Source: Roseburia sp. 1XD42-69
GTDB taxonomy: Bacteria; Bacillota; Clostridia; Lachnospirales; Lachnospiraceae
DNA: 64,000 nucleotides
Assembly (NCBI RefSeq): GCF_003612565.1
Contig: NZ_RAZG01000008.1
Coordinates: 1-64,000, forward strand
Reading direction: 5' to 3'
The position numbers and the translations under genes were made by a program. Below are positions 51,151 to 60,076 of the stretch, in pieces. Numbering within the stretch: position 1 is the first letter of the stretch; each line of letters starts with the position of its first letter. Under the pieces are notes generated by a model. That model saw only the letters and a list, made by a program, of their open reading frames with translations, was not told the DNA's origin and did not search any database.

Positions 51151-52304
51151 ATCCCCTGAATCCTCCCTTCCTTCTCCCCGGCCTCTTTAAACTGGTACAA
51201 AGAATTTAATACTATCTCTCCATCCTCCATTCCTGAAAGTTCTGCAATCTCTAAAAGTTTCCTGCTCTTATCTCTCAGCCTTCCCAAATGGATTATCACA
51301 TCAATTCCAGAAAGAATCTGACCTCTCACTGCCCATATGGGAATATCCATTCCCATAAGCACCATAGTCTCCAGACGGCTCAGCATATCTTTTGCGCTGT
51401 TGGCATGTCCCGTCCCAAGACTCCCGGAGTGGCCCGTATTGTTGGCGCTTAAAAGATCTACTGCCTCCGCACCCCTGCACTCTCCCACAATCAGCCTGTC
51501 CGCCCGCATCCTTAAAGCTGTACGTATCAAGTCCCTGATACCAATAGGTGTTACGCCCTCAAAACCCGCCTGTCTGGTCTCTAAGCGCACCAAATTTAAA
51601 ATCCCGTTTAACTGGAGCTCTGCTGAATCTTCAATGGTAATCACCCGCTCCTCCCTGGGGATAAATTGGGAAAGGGCATTTAAAAAGGTGGTTTTCCCAG
51701 TTCCCGTACCCCCGGAGACAAATATGTTATACCCCGCTTTTACCAGTTTTTCTAAAAACTCCACAATCTCCTTTGACAACGACTGGTATTCCAGTAATTT
51801 TTCCATACTCATGGGCTTTTGGGAAAACTTGCGTATGGACACGGCGGAACCGTCTAATGACAGGGGTTTTAAAACGATATTCACTCTGGAACCCTCCGGC
51901 AGCCTGGCATCCACAATAGGGGATGCCTCATTTACCATGCGGTTTGCCCCTGCACAGATTGTCTGAATGAGGTCCTCAAGTTCTTCCTGGTCTGCAAAGT
52001 GCCTGCCGTAGGAATACAATTCTCCCTTTTTTTCATAAAATATTTTTTCCGCCCCGTTGACCATAATCTCCGTCACTTCCTCATCTTCCAGCAATTCCTG
52101 CAAAATACCGAATTTACGAAAAGAATAAAACATATTCCTAGAATTTGTCTTTCTTTTCTCAAAAGACAATATCTCTGTCTTATCTGCCCTGGACAACTCC
52201 TTTTCTATGCATTCCACAACCTCACCATCTGAAAGCTCCCGGTTAAAATCCATTTGCTCCAGAACTCTTTCCTTCATTTTTAAATATAATTTCCTGTCAT
52301 TCAA
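51087..52304 (-). CDS. cpaF: CpaF/TadA ATPase
   Basis: This 405-residue ATPase powers Flp pilus assembly. Motifs are SGGTGTGKTTFLNAL (Walker A), ITIEDSAELQLNG, RMRADRLIVGECRGAEAVDL (Walker B) and GHANSAKDMLSRLETM. It is a GspE/VirB11-family hexamer in the cytoplasm. Its ATG overlaps the stop of the upstream gene (ATGA). Confidence 0.93.
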   Translation of the reverse strand: MNDRKLYLKMKERVLEQMDFNRELSDGEVVECIEKELSRADKTEILSFEKRKTNSRNMFYSFRKFGILQELLEDEEVTEIMVNGAEKIFYEKKGELYSYGRHFADQEELEDLIQTICAGANRMVNEASPIVDARLPEGSRVNIVLKPLSLDGSAVSIRKFSQKPMSMEKLLEYQSLSKEIVEFLEKLVKAGYNIFVSGGTGTGKTTFLNALSQFIPREERVITIEDSAELQLNGILNLVRLETRQAGFEGVTPIGIRDLIRTALRMRADRLIVGECRGAEAVDLLSANNTGHSGSLGTGHANSAKDMLSRLETMVLMGMDIPIWAVRGQILSGIDVIIHLGRLRDKSRKLLEIAELSGMEDGEIVLNSLYQFKEAGEKEGRIQGIWVKTGELLHREKWENAGFGI

Positions 52305-53304
52305 TTTTTGGACCTCCCAGCCAATTCCTCACATAGTCTCCCAGGGAGCCGTACAAACTTTTTTCCAAAGAAAACGGCTCCTCCCCCAAAACCATTTCAT
52401 CCGGCAAAAAAATATGCTTTAATCTGGATGCTGTACTCTCACTTTCCTTCTCCAAATAACCCGTAAATTCTTTCATGCGGATGCGGTTAAGCCCTCCTTC
52501 TTTTTCCAGACAGTAGATATTCTCAAAGAAGGACAACATTTGGGCAAATCCTAAAAATACATTTCCAAAATCTACGATTACCACATCATACCCACTGTTG
52601 TTTTTCAGATCTAAAAATAATTCTTCATAAAGATTTTGAGGGATTTCTGATAAATGTTCCGGGTTAACAACCGGAGGAATATAATCGAAATTAAGAATTG
52701 TTCTGCGAATCCGATGCAGGCCTGTCTGAAAATTCTGGCCATTCTGCATCATCCCATAGATAAGATCTCCAATATCCTCTGTGGCATCCGTACCGGTAAC
52801 TCCATAAAAACCACTGTGTTCCTGGAGATTGATATATAATAATTTTTCATGTTCCCCTAATATTTGAGCCATCGTAAGGGAAAACAACATCTGGCTGCAC
52901 ACATGAACCGGGGAGTACACCCCTGTCATCTTTGTCCGTTTCCCGGAAACAAATTCCTCCTGGAGGGGATTTTCCTGCCATAAAAGAGCAGAAACTTGAG
53001 AAAAAACTTCTTCCACTGGCTGGTATTTAAAAACAGAAGGCAGATGCTGTGCAAAGCCGGGTATACAATCTTCCCGAAATAATATAATTTTTGATGAAAT
53101 CTTCTCAATTTCCATTTCCTCCAAACACGCACCTGTGACTAAAAGAGCATCAAATACTTCTGCTTCCGCCGCCCGCTCATATGCTCTCATATCCCAAAAC
53201 GTCCAGACTTTAAAAAAACATTCCTTTTTCCGGACAAGGTACGCTGCAAGCTGCTTTAAATACTCCCTCTCCTTATCCAGCACCGCTACTTTTAACTGTA
53301 CCAA
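52297..53304 (-). CDS. TadZ/CpaE-like protein
   Basis: The 335-residue protein has a response-receiver-like N-terminus (KVAVLDKEREYLKQLAAYLV...) and a MinD/ParA-like C-terminal domain (YDVVIVDFGN, FLGFAQ). Residues for ATP hydrolysis are not obvious, as in TadZ. It localises the pilus machinery. I start it at TTG 53304, after AGGAGG; the longest frame (53352) lacks a ribosome site and lies inside the peptidase gene. Confidence 0.75.
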   Translation of the reverse strand: MVQLKVAVLDKEREYLKQLAAYLVRKKECFFKVWTFWDMRAYERAAEAEVFDALLVTGACLEEMEIEKISSKIILFREDCIPGFAQHLPSVFKYQPVEEVFSQVSALLWQENPLQEEFVSGKRTKMTGVYSPVHVCSQMLFSLTMAQILGEHEKLLYINLQEHSGFYGVTGTDATEDIGDLIYGMMQNGQNFQTGLHRIRRTILNFDYIPPVVNPEHLSEIPQNLYEELFLDLKNNSGYDVVIVDFGNVFLGFAQMLSFFENIYCLEKEGGLNRIRMKEFTGYLEKESESTASRLKHIFLPDEMVLGEEPFSLEKSLYGSLGDYVRNWLGGPKIE

Positions 53305-53813
53305 AACAAACCTCCTGACTTTACAATGGGTATAGCGTACATGCAAATCCATCCGAGGAAAACTGCAAGGGAAAATGCCATCTTAGACTTTGGTATCTCC
53401 TCCGGAAGCTCATAGGGTATTATTTTCTGATATCTGCACACATAAAAAAGATAATTACATGCATATTTCAGCTTTTCTCCCCTGTGATTATCCATTAATA
53501 AATAAAAAAGAGAGAGTATTCCGCCTGCTATAAAACTGTAAAAAATGCAAAAAAGCAATTCCTCAATGGTAAGTATACCGCCTATCATGGAAAATAACTT
53601 GATGTCGCCTGCCCCAAGGACATGCATAAGAAACATAAGATAAAATAAGATTACAGGAACCGAAATGTTCCTAAGAAAAAAATATATCCCTCTGAAATCA
53701 TATTCCTGAACTTTACTGAGCAGCCCAAGGAACAGCCCAAATAGAATCAGCTTATTGGAAACCCTTCCAGAACGAATATCCTGCGCCACTGCAATGACAA
53801 GCAGGAAAAACAA
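53292..53813 (-). CDS. A24 family prepilin peptidase (TadV-like)
   Basis: The 173-residue membrane protein has DIRSGRVSNKLI and GAGDIKLFSMIG, the two Asp residues of A24 peptidases. It should cleave leader peptides of Flp pilins. The frame begins at TTG 53813. An upstream ATT at 53837 preceded by GAGAGGTGA would give MGKVKIVILFFLLVIAVAQD and may be the real start. It leads the eleven-gene Tad operon. Confidence 0.82.
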   Translation of the reverse strand: MFFLLVIAVAQDIRSGRVSNKLILFGLFLGLLSKVQEYDFRGIYFFLRNISVPVILFYLMFLMHVLGAGDIKLFSMIGGILTIEELLFCIFYSFIAGGILSLFYLLMDNHRGEKLKYACNYLFYVCRYQKIIPYELPEEIPKSKMAFSLAVFLGWICMYAIPIVKSGGLFWYS

Positions 53814-53932
53814 TATTACAATTTTTACTTTTCCAATGTATCACCTCTCTCGTAGTTTGTAGTTAGCATTATAGTAGCTGCAGCCTAATTTGTCTACTGC
53901 TTTCTGAAAAATTTTCCATTTTTGTGAAATTG

Positions 53933-54211
53933 TCACAACATATTATAAAAAACAATGCCGTAAAGTAGCCCAAGACCGCCTGTACCAAGGGTTCCCACTG
54001 TCAAAACACTAAAGGGGTTAATTCCCACTGCACAGGCAATTCCCAACTCAGCCAAGGCCATATTGCACAGATAAATGCCTATGACTCCCAATAATCCCCG
54101 CACTAAAAAATTTAGCAAAAACTCAGCTTTCTGCCGCAAAAGGCCCATAAAAAGCACCAAAAGGCAAATTCCAATGATTACCAGCATCCCGGTATTTTTA
54201 TTCATTTCCAT
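53933..54211 (-). CDS. BofA-family pro-sigma-K processing inhibitor-like protein
   Basis: This 92-residue protein has the BofA layout: a membrane helix, a LLNFLVRGLLGVIGIYLCNM segment, NPFSVLTVGTLGTGGLGLLY, and a hydrophobic end. BofA inhibits SpoIVFB-like protease during sporulation. It is divergent from a DUF2508 (YaaL) protein, and in Bacillus bofA and yaaL are neighbours. Presence suggests a spore-forming relative, though many Lachnospiraceae keep it. Confidence 0.75.
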   Translation of the reverse strand: MEMNKNTGMLVIIGICLLVLFMGLLRQKAEFLLNFLVRGLLGVIGIYLCNMALAELGIACAVGINPFSVLTVGTLGTGGLGLLYGIVFYNML

Positions 54212-54293
54212 ATTTCTATTCCTCGTCCACTCTTTGGTACAATATATACTTTATTTTCAAAATTATTCCTTTTTTGTATAAATCCACATTCTA

Positions 54294-54322
54294 TTGACTA
54301 TAATTTAAATATATCATATTTA
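54294..54322 (+). promoter_or_regulatory. Possible promoter of the DUF2508 gene
   Basis: TTGACT (54294-54299) is followed after 17 bases by a weak TATTTA (54317-54322), with a GAAGG-type ribosome site before the ATG at 54341. The -10 is poor, so confidence is low. Confidence 0.35.
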
Positions 54323-54340
54323 TGAGAAGGCGGGGATGCT

Positions 54341-54592
54341 ATGAAGCGAATGCTGAAAAACAGTGTTTTTTGTGACAAAAACTATGCTGTGCTTTTAGAG
54401 GATTTGGACAAAGCCAAGGTGGATTTAGATTCCGCCTATGCCAACCTTGCAAATGTGTTGGACCAGGACCTTATCGACTGCTATATCTATGAGCTTCAGT
54501 CTGTGCAGATGCGGTATAAGTTTCTTCTTGGCCGGGTAAAGCAAATAGAGGATTCTTATGCAAAGAATCCTCTGGAAGCTTCAGGTACCTGA
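54341..54592 (+). CDS. DUF2508 (YaaL-like) protein
   Basis: The 83-residue protein fits DUF2508: long helices with LEDLDKAKVDLDSAYANLAN, LDQDLIDCYIYELQSVQMRY and a short charged end. Its function is unknown. It is the divergent neighbour of BofA, and its last 12 codons overlap the end of fliS, with a hairpin in the overlap. Confidence 0.72.
   Translation: MKRMLKNSVFCDKNYAVLLEDLDKAKVDLDSAYANLANVLDQDLIDCYIYELQSVQMRYKFLLGRVKQIEDSYAKNPLEASGT
54547..54573. terminator. Hairpin in the convergent gene overlap
   Basis: AGAGGATTCTT (54547-54557) and AAGAATCCTCT (54563-54573) form a perfect 11-base stem with a five-base loop. It sits inside the DUF2508 coding end and covers the fliS stop codon, so one sequence appears to be coding for one gene and a terminator for the other. 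T-runs are weak. Confidence 0.45.
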
Positions 54593-55032
54593 TATGTCTC
54601 AGTCAAATCATTTTTTCCGTATGTAATCCCGGCATAAACCTGCTGGGTATTGCGCATTAATGGCTGTGAGGAATCCTGCTTTGCTGCTTCCTTAAAAGCA
54701 TCATGCAGGTTTTCCATAACCATTTTTGCATGGTTTAAATCTTCCAGCCCATTCCTCATCACTGACTTTGCCAAAGATTCTTTGGCAAAGACATACAGAG
54801 AATATAGGTCTTTTGAGACCGCATATTTAAAATCTAAGGCCCGCATCAATTCGTCAATACATTTCTCCGCCTTCCGCACAGATTCCTGGAACTGCTCATT
54901 CTCCTTTCTGGAAAATGCATCTTCCGCCTCTGTTACATACGCAAAGAAAATATCATAAATTACCACAATCATGCCGCCTCTGTTACACTGGGAAATTCTT
55001 CTGGTAAAATCTTTTACCTGCTCACGATTCAT
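54556..55032 (-). CDS. fliS: Flagellar export chaperone FliS
   Basis: The 158-residue protein has the four-helix FliS pattern: FTRRISQCNRGGMIVVIYDI, EQFQESVRKAEKCIDELMRA, YSLYVFAKESLAK and NHAKMVMENLHDAFKEAA. It binds the flagellin C-terminus before export. A C-terminal extension of about 35 residues (YGKNDLTETYQVPEASRG) is longer than in classical FliS. It follows flagellin by 11 bases. Confidence 0.88.
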   Translation of the reverse strand: MNREQVKDFTRRISQCNRGGMIVVIYDIFFAYVTEAEDAFSRKENEQFQESVRKAEKCIDELMRALDFKYAVSKDLYSLYVFAKESLAKSVMRNGLEDLNHAKMVMENLHDAFKEAAKQDSSQPLMRNTQQVYAGITYGKNDLTETYQVPEASRGFFA

Positions 55033-55043
55033 GTTTTATACTC

Positions 55044-56486
55044 CTACTGCAATAGCTGCAATACCATCTGGGGAATGTCATTTGCCTGGGCAAGCACTGA
55101 GGTTCCTGCCTGCTGCAAAACAGTATATTTGGTGTACTCTGTCATTTCTTTTGCCATATCTGTATCTTTAATATGTGAGTAAGCAGTCGTCACATCCTCC
55201 CCTGCCGCATCCAGGCTGTCCACCGCATATTCCAGGCGGTTCTGGTAAGCACCGATTCTGGAACGGATACTGCTCACAGTTCCAATCGCATTATCCAAAA
55301 TGCTGATTGCCCTGCCTCCGCCATCTATCATGGTTACATCCACTTCGTCCAGATATAGATTTTGGCTGGAAATTTTGGGAATGGTAAATTTCATAGTCTG
55401 ATGTTCATTTGCCCCAATCTGCAGTGTCATTTTTCCAATATCTGTCACTTCTATATCCACATCTCCTGTCTGACCTGCACCCACCATAAAATCCATGGAA
55501 AATCCTGAAACATCTGATATCATAATCCGGTTTCCATCCGTCAGCACTGTAGTCTGAGGCCCAAAGTCTGAACCTAAATCTGCTGAAATGTCAATATTCA
55601 ATCCTGCTATAGCTGTGCCCGGTACTCCTAAAAATGCTTCCATTTCCGGTGTACTGCATTTAATTTCAACCTGTGATTCCACTCCAAATTTATTGCACAC
55701 AAATGCAAGCTGGTCACCGTACTGGTAAGGTGTTCCCGTGGGTGTATATCCCCCTGTTTCCGGGAACTGCTGTAAATTATTGGTTCCATCGGAAGGAAAT
55801 ACATTCACATTCCCCTTTGCTGCACCGTCTCTCAGTTTCTGGTAAAACTCATCCGCTGTCTCCTTACCTGTAAAACCAATTTCATACCCGTTGATAGAAA
55901 CTTTTCCCTCCGGAACAGTCCCTGTGGTAGCGGTAAGGGCTGTAGACTGGGTGGCCGCCGCATTGACAGTCATTTTGTAATGTCCCGGCTCCACTTCATC
56001 TGACACTGCCATCCGGGTTACATCAATGGGGTTTGCCGGATCAGAAGATGCGTAAACTCTTGTATCGGAACTTCCATCTAATAACTTCTTTGTATTATAT
56101 TCCGTATCCCTGGCAATTCGGTCTACTTCTTTCCTAAGCTCTCCAATTTCTTCCTGCATTGCCTGCCTGTCAGCAACCATATTGGTATCATTTGCCGCCT
56201 GAACAGACAGCTCACGAATTCTCTGGAGCATACTGGTAATCTCTCCCACAGCCGTATCTGCAATCTGCAATACGCTGATTCCGTTAGATGCATTCTGGGA
56301 TGCCTGTGCCAAACCGTCAATCTGAGCCTTCATTTTGTCGCTGATTGCCATTCCTGCCGGGTCATCTTTGGCATGGTTAATTTTCAGTCCTGAAGATAAG
56401 CGTTCCATTGACTGCGCAAGTCCGTTTTCTGAGTGGTGCAAATGTGCGTTTGTAATAACTGCTGACATGTTGTGATTAATTTTCAT
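55044..56486 (-). CDS. Flagellin
   Basis: This 480-residue protein is flagellin. The N-terminal D0/D1 region has MKINHNMSAVITNAHLHHS, RLSSGLKINHAKDDPAGMAI and NASNGISVLQIADTAVGE. The C-terminus has YKNRLEYAVDSLDA-like helices and VLQQAGTSVLAQAND ending QLLQ. A variable D2-type middle (residues about 180-370) has many Gly and Thr. It is secreted and polymerises in the filament. GGAAGG precedes the ATG, and a sigma-D-like promoter is upstream. Confidence 0.95.
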   Translation of the reverse strand: MKINHNMSAVITNAHLHHSENGLAQSMERLSSGLKINHAKDDPAGMAISDKMKAQIDGLAQASQNASNGISVLQIADTAVGEITSMLQRIRELSVQAANDTNMVADRQAMQEEIGELRKEVDRIARDTEYNTKKLLDGSSDTRVYASSDPANPIDVTRMAVSDEVEPGHYKMTVNAAATQSTALTATTGTVPEGKVSINGYEIGFTGKETADEFYQKLRDGAAKGNVNVFPSDGTNNLQQFPETGGYTPTGTPYQYGDQLAFVCNKFGVESQVEIKCSTPEMEAFLGVPGTAIAGLNIDISADLGSDFGPQTTVLTDGNRIMISDVSGFSMDFMVGAGQTGDVDIEVTDIGKMTLQIGANEHQTMKFTIPKISSQNLYLDEVDVTMIDGGGRAISILDNAIGTVSSIRSRIGAYQNRLEYAVDSLDAAGEDVTTAYSHIKDTDMAKEMTEYTKYTVLQQAGTSVLAQANDIPQMVLQLLQ

Positions 56487-56570
56487 ATAATTTTACCTTC
56501 CTGTTTTTTCTACTGTTCCGCATCCATGCCGTTTTGGTACATCCCTGTAAATCTCTTTGTTCTGCAATCT

Positions 56571-56597
56571 ATATCGGACTAAAATTCCAGTTCCTTA
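56571..56597 (-). promoter_or_regulatory. Sigma-D (sigma-28)-like flagellin promoter
   Basis: On the minus strand TAAG (56594-56597) and TCCGATAT (56571-56578) are spaced by exactly 15 bases. This is close to the sigma-D consensus TAAA-N15-GCCGATAT. The -35 lies inside the last codons of the DUF6240 gene. Confidence 0.65.
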
Positions 56598-59500
56598 ATG
56601 CTTTCCATAAAGCTCTTTGCAATTTCGTATAACCTTGCCGTCTGAATTTCATATGATTCACTGTCCTTTTCCGGAACCTCTCCCATGGCTGAATGGGAAA
56701 ACCTATTGAAATCCAATTCATCCACATAAGCTGCCTTTAAGATATTTTCTCCCTCCACGGGCCATCTGCCCGTAATACTTTCTGCATGGGCCTCTATCCT
56801 ATCTCTGGTCTCTTTCCTGTCAGCGGCAACAAAACCTGAAATTCCCTTTTCCTCCGCCCGGATATTTGCCGCAATCCTGCCTGCTTTCTCCGTCTCAAAC
56901 ATAATTTCCACAATGCCTTTTTTCTTCGTGCCCCGGACAATCTTTAACGACATATTGGTAACTTCATTTCCCACCAGCACAGGAATGGTATAATTCTCTT
57001 CCTCCGCCATTTTTCCCGCAATGGAAAGCTGTGCATTCATAAGCTTTAACTCCCGGATATCCATGCTGGTAATGTGCTCCTTGTCGGCAATCATGGTCTT
57101 CATAACGTTTTCCGCTGTCTCCGCTAAAACTTCCTGGGCTGCAGCCATCTCTTTGGGTGTTTTCATAGCGTTGGCAAATCTTTCAAGGATTTCCTCCTTA
57201 ATGCCTTGGAAATCCACCTCCTCACCGGAAAATACCTCATCTTTATTAAATAGCTGGTTAAACACCTGATTCCGCTTATTCATCAACCGATTTGCAGCAA
57301 GGACATTATCCACAGTATTGGGAAGATCAAGTTTAGATAAAAGGCTGTAAACCTGCTCCTCCGTTACTGCGGCCTGGCGCACTTCCTGTGCCTGGGCTTT
57401 GTAATACTCCTGATCTGCTTTTGCCTCCTCTGCCTCCGTCTCCTGAGACATCTGCATTAGAGCCTGTTTTAACTGCTCCGGAGTGTAATCCTCCCATCCC
57501 GGACTCTCCATCAGCTTCTGCATTTTTACCGGAGTTAGGGTCTCTAAAACATCTCTCATGCAATCAGACTGATATGCTGTCTCAATCTGATCTGTAATTG
57601 ATTTGCCCACAGTGCCATCCACACCGGAAAATTCGTCATCCACTGTATAGTCCATGCCGCTTTTCTTAGAACTGCGCACAGCCGTCAGAAGATTTCTCAT
57701 GGTCAGTTCACCGCCCTGGGCTATAAGAGCTCCGATAGCCGCCCCATCCGTCTTCTCCACCTGGTTCATCAGGCGGTAAATTCCTATGTAAGACTCTCTC
57801 TCCTCCGGGGAAATCTCATTGTTGTGCTCCAATTTCCAGAGATACTCGCTGAATCGCTCATTGTCTGCCTCCGGGCTTTCTAGCCGAATTGCCTCCGCCT
57901 GTTTATTTAAGGTATCCAAATCTGTGTCTAGGGGATTGATTCCCTGATGAATCATCTCTCTGACAGTTGCCGGGGTCAGATTTGCAAAGGTTCTCTGCAC
58001 CCGCTCATCTGCCGCCTTCATGGCAAGTATGGACCCTTCATTAATCTCCAGGCTGTTGTAAGCTAAAATCCGCACTGCCCTTTCGTTGGCATCGTTTGCC
58101 TCAAGTCCTAAATCCTTTAAAATATCATCCACATTGGCAAAAGCCTTCTTAATGGAATCACCTAAATCTGCTCTGGGGGCTGTCATCAGCGTCTCATAAC
58201 TCTCATTGGCCTTATCTAATGTGTCCTTTAATACGGTTCCCGCCTCGTGGAGCCCGTTTACGGTATCTAAATCACGTCCTTGTATGCCTAAAAGGTAAGC
58301 GGGCATCTGCTTTAAATCTGAAACCTTCTGAGCGGTCTCTGCAAAAAGCTGGGTCATGCTCTCTGTATGGTTCACCCCTGTCTTCTCTCCCAAGAGAGCT
58401 TCATAATAATTATTCTCCTGTTGCTTTAAGCTTTCCACCAATTCCTCCAACGGCTTAGTATCTATGGAAATCCCCTGTTTTAAAAGGGCACGGTTGGCCT
58501 CAGTAGTCATAGCCAGACGGGTTTCCTCCAAAACACGCTTTGCTTTCAGGAACATTAATGCCTCATGGGAAATCTCCTCCCCTTCAGCTGCTCCTTTCGC
58601 TTCAGCAAGCACAGGGCTGCTGTTTGTCTGATTCAGTTTTCCCTGTTTTCTAAGCTCCGCCGTCTGCTCTAAACTCTCTATGGTAATTTCCATATTGTTG
58701 GCAGTAAGATATGCCAAATCTTCATCGGAAGCCTCCATAACCACTTCCATGGCGTGTTCTGCCTGGGCTTTCAGGGTGTACTCCGGCAAAAGCATGGCAT
58801 CTTCCGGCCGTCCGCCCTCCGACACGGCAAGCGCCACTGCTGAAATCACCTGGGATTCCTCCATTGGCAGCTCTAATCCCCTCAATTTTTCCACATAGGA
58901 AAAATTTTCTGCCGTAAAGGGAATCTGGCTTTTTATCATCCACTTACTGTCCTCTATGGTTTGGTCATTTACCTTTTCCCCCGCCTGGGTAATCACCTGC
59001 TCTATCCGCTCAGTTAAAGAATCAAAATCAATCTCCCCGTCCTCCGGAGGCGTATAGCCTGCACTTCCGGAAAACTCTGCGAGAAAAAGATTTGCTATGC
59101 TTGGGGCAAGCCTATTATCTAACATATATTTTATGGCACCGTCAGAAGGCTTTGTCAGCTCTTTTGCCTGGTTTAAAGCCTCAAGCCCTTCTGCCATATT
59201 CTCCTGGGAATCCGGCAGGTCTGCCTGGGCAAATTCCCTTTCCAACTGATTGGCCGCCGCCACACTGCCTCCAATTGCCTCCAATTGCTCCCTGGTAAGG
59301 GAATCTCCCATAGCGGAGACATCCACTCCGGCTTTTGCAAGCTGTGCTTTTATCTTATCCGTGACTGTCACAATGGTCTTTCCATCTGTCTCGTGAATAG
59401 AAAAACCTTCCTCCTGGAGTTTTCTGTAATCTTCCGGAGACAAAGTGTTAGATAAAACTGCCATCTGATTTTTTCTTTCACCAGCAGACATGCTTTCATT

Positions 59501-59704
59501 TTCCATCTTTTGCTGCAGTTCCTCTATTGCACTTTTTCCGGTAACTTCCTCTTTGTCATAACCGCTCTGGCCCACCTTCTGGGCCTTATCGAAAGCATCC
59601 ACCTTTGCCTTTGCCACTTCTGCAAAAGATGCCCCATAGTTTGCCTTGGCAAAAGGCTGTTCTTTTTGTATATTTGGGTCAAATACACTATTGTCTATCT
59701 TCAT
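56579..59704 (-). CDS. DUF6240-type protein, flagellin neighbour
   Basis: The 1041-residue protein is a large, mostly helical, acidic protein resembling DUF6240, which occurs next to flagellar genes in Lachnospiraceae. No signal peptide, membrane segment or Cys pair is visible; LTVTDKIKAQLAKAGVDVSA and many ELxxLxxxA-type helices are present. Function unknown. It lies upstream of flagellin on the same strand. The start ATG 59704 follows GGAGG. Confidence 0.7.
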   Translation of the reverse strand: MKIDNSVFDPNIQKEQPFAKANYGASFAEVAKAKVDAFDKAQKVGQSGYDKEEVTGKSAIEELQQKMENESMSAGERKNQMAVLSNTLSPEDYRKLQEEGFSIHETDGKTIVTVTDKIKAQLAKAGVDVSAMGDSLTREQLEAIGGSVAAANQLEREFAQADLPDSQENMAEGLEALNQAKELTKPSDGAIKYMLDNRLAPSIANLFLAEFSGSAGYTPPEDGEIDFDSLTERIEQVITQAGEKVNDQTIEDSKWMIKSQIPFTAENFSYVEKLRGLELPMEESQVISAVALAVSEGGRPEDAMLLPEYTLKAQAEHAMEVVMEASDEDLAYLTANNMEITIESLEQTAELRKQGKLNQTNSSPVLAEAKGAAEGEEISHEALMFLKAKRVLEETRLAMTTEANRALLKQGISIDTKPLEELVESLKQQENNYYEALLGEKTGVNHTESMTQLFAETAQKVSDLKQMPAYLLGIQGRDLDTVNGLHEAGTVLKDTLDKANESYETLMTAPRADLGDSIKKAFANVDDILKDLGLEANDANERAVRILAYNSLEINEGSILAMKAADERVQRTFANLTPATVREMIHQGINPLDTDLDTLNKQAEAIRLESPEADNERFSEYLWKLEHNNEISPEERESYIGIYRLMNQVEKTDGAAIGALIAQGGELTMRNLLTAVRSSKKSGMDYTVDDEFSGVDGTVGKSITDQIETAYQSDCMRDVLETLTPVKMQKLMESPGWEDYTPEQLKQALMQMSQETEAEEAKADQEYYKAQAQEVRQAAVTEEQVYSLLSKLDLPNTVDNVLAANRLMNKRNQVFNQLFNKDEVFSGEEVDFQGIKEEILERFANAMKTPKEMAAAQEVLAETAENVMKTMIADKEHITSMDIRELKLMNAQLSIAGKMAEEENYTIPVLVGNEVTNMSLKIVRGTKKKGIVEIMFETEKAGRIAANIRAEEKGISGFVAADRKETRDRIEAHAESITGRWPVEGENILKAAYVDELDFNRFSHSAMGEVPEKDSESYEIQTARLYEIAKSFMESIKELEF

Positions 59705-59816
59705 ATTCTGTTCCTCCGATATGCATAGCCTCTACATTTCCATGCCTGTGATACAATCTGTATTTTATTTCGGTTATTTGGAACGGAAACTAAAGAGGGA
59801 ATGGGATATCTAATTT

Positions 59817-60011
59817 TTAGAAGACCACTTCTATTACAGTATAACTGGAAACTTTAATTCCACTAAATTCTTCCAAAACCCGAATCAAATATGCTTGATC
59901 TTCGAGTTGTTTGTAATTACATCCAAATATATCAAGGCCCATATGTATTCCTGTATAAGTATGCATATCAACCTTCTTTAATGGCTCTAAATTATTAATG
60001 AAGCTGTCCAT
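59817..60011 (-). CDS. Unknown 64-residue frame (possible fragment)
   Basis: This short frame encodes MDSFINNLEPLKKVDMHTYT and an AYLIRVLEEFSGIKV segment, with no family I recognise. AAAGGGCG lies upstream. It lies in AT-rich DNA where the core genome gives way to accessory genes. It could be a remnant of a longer gene. Confidence 0.35.
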   Translation of the reverse strand: MDSFINNLEPLKKVDMHTYTGIHMGLDIFGCNYKQLEDQAYLIRVLEEFSGIKVSSYTVIEVVF

Positions 60012-60076
60012 GTCAACACGCCCTTTGACTATCCGTACATGATATAACTGCCAAACTTATTCGTTATATTTCCAAA

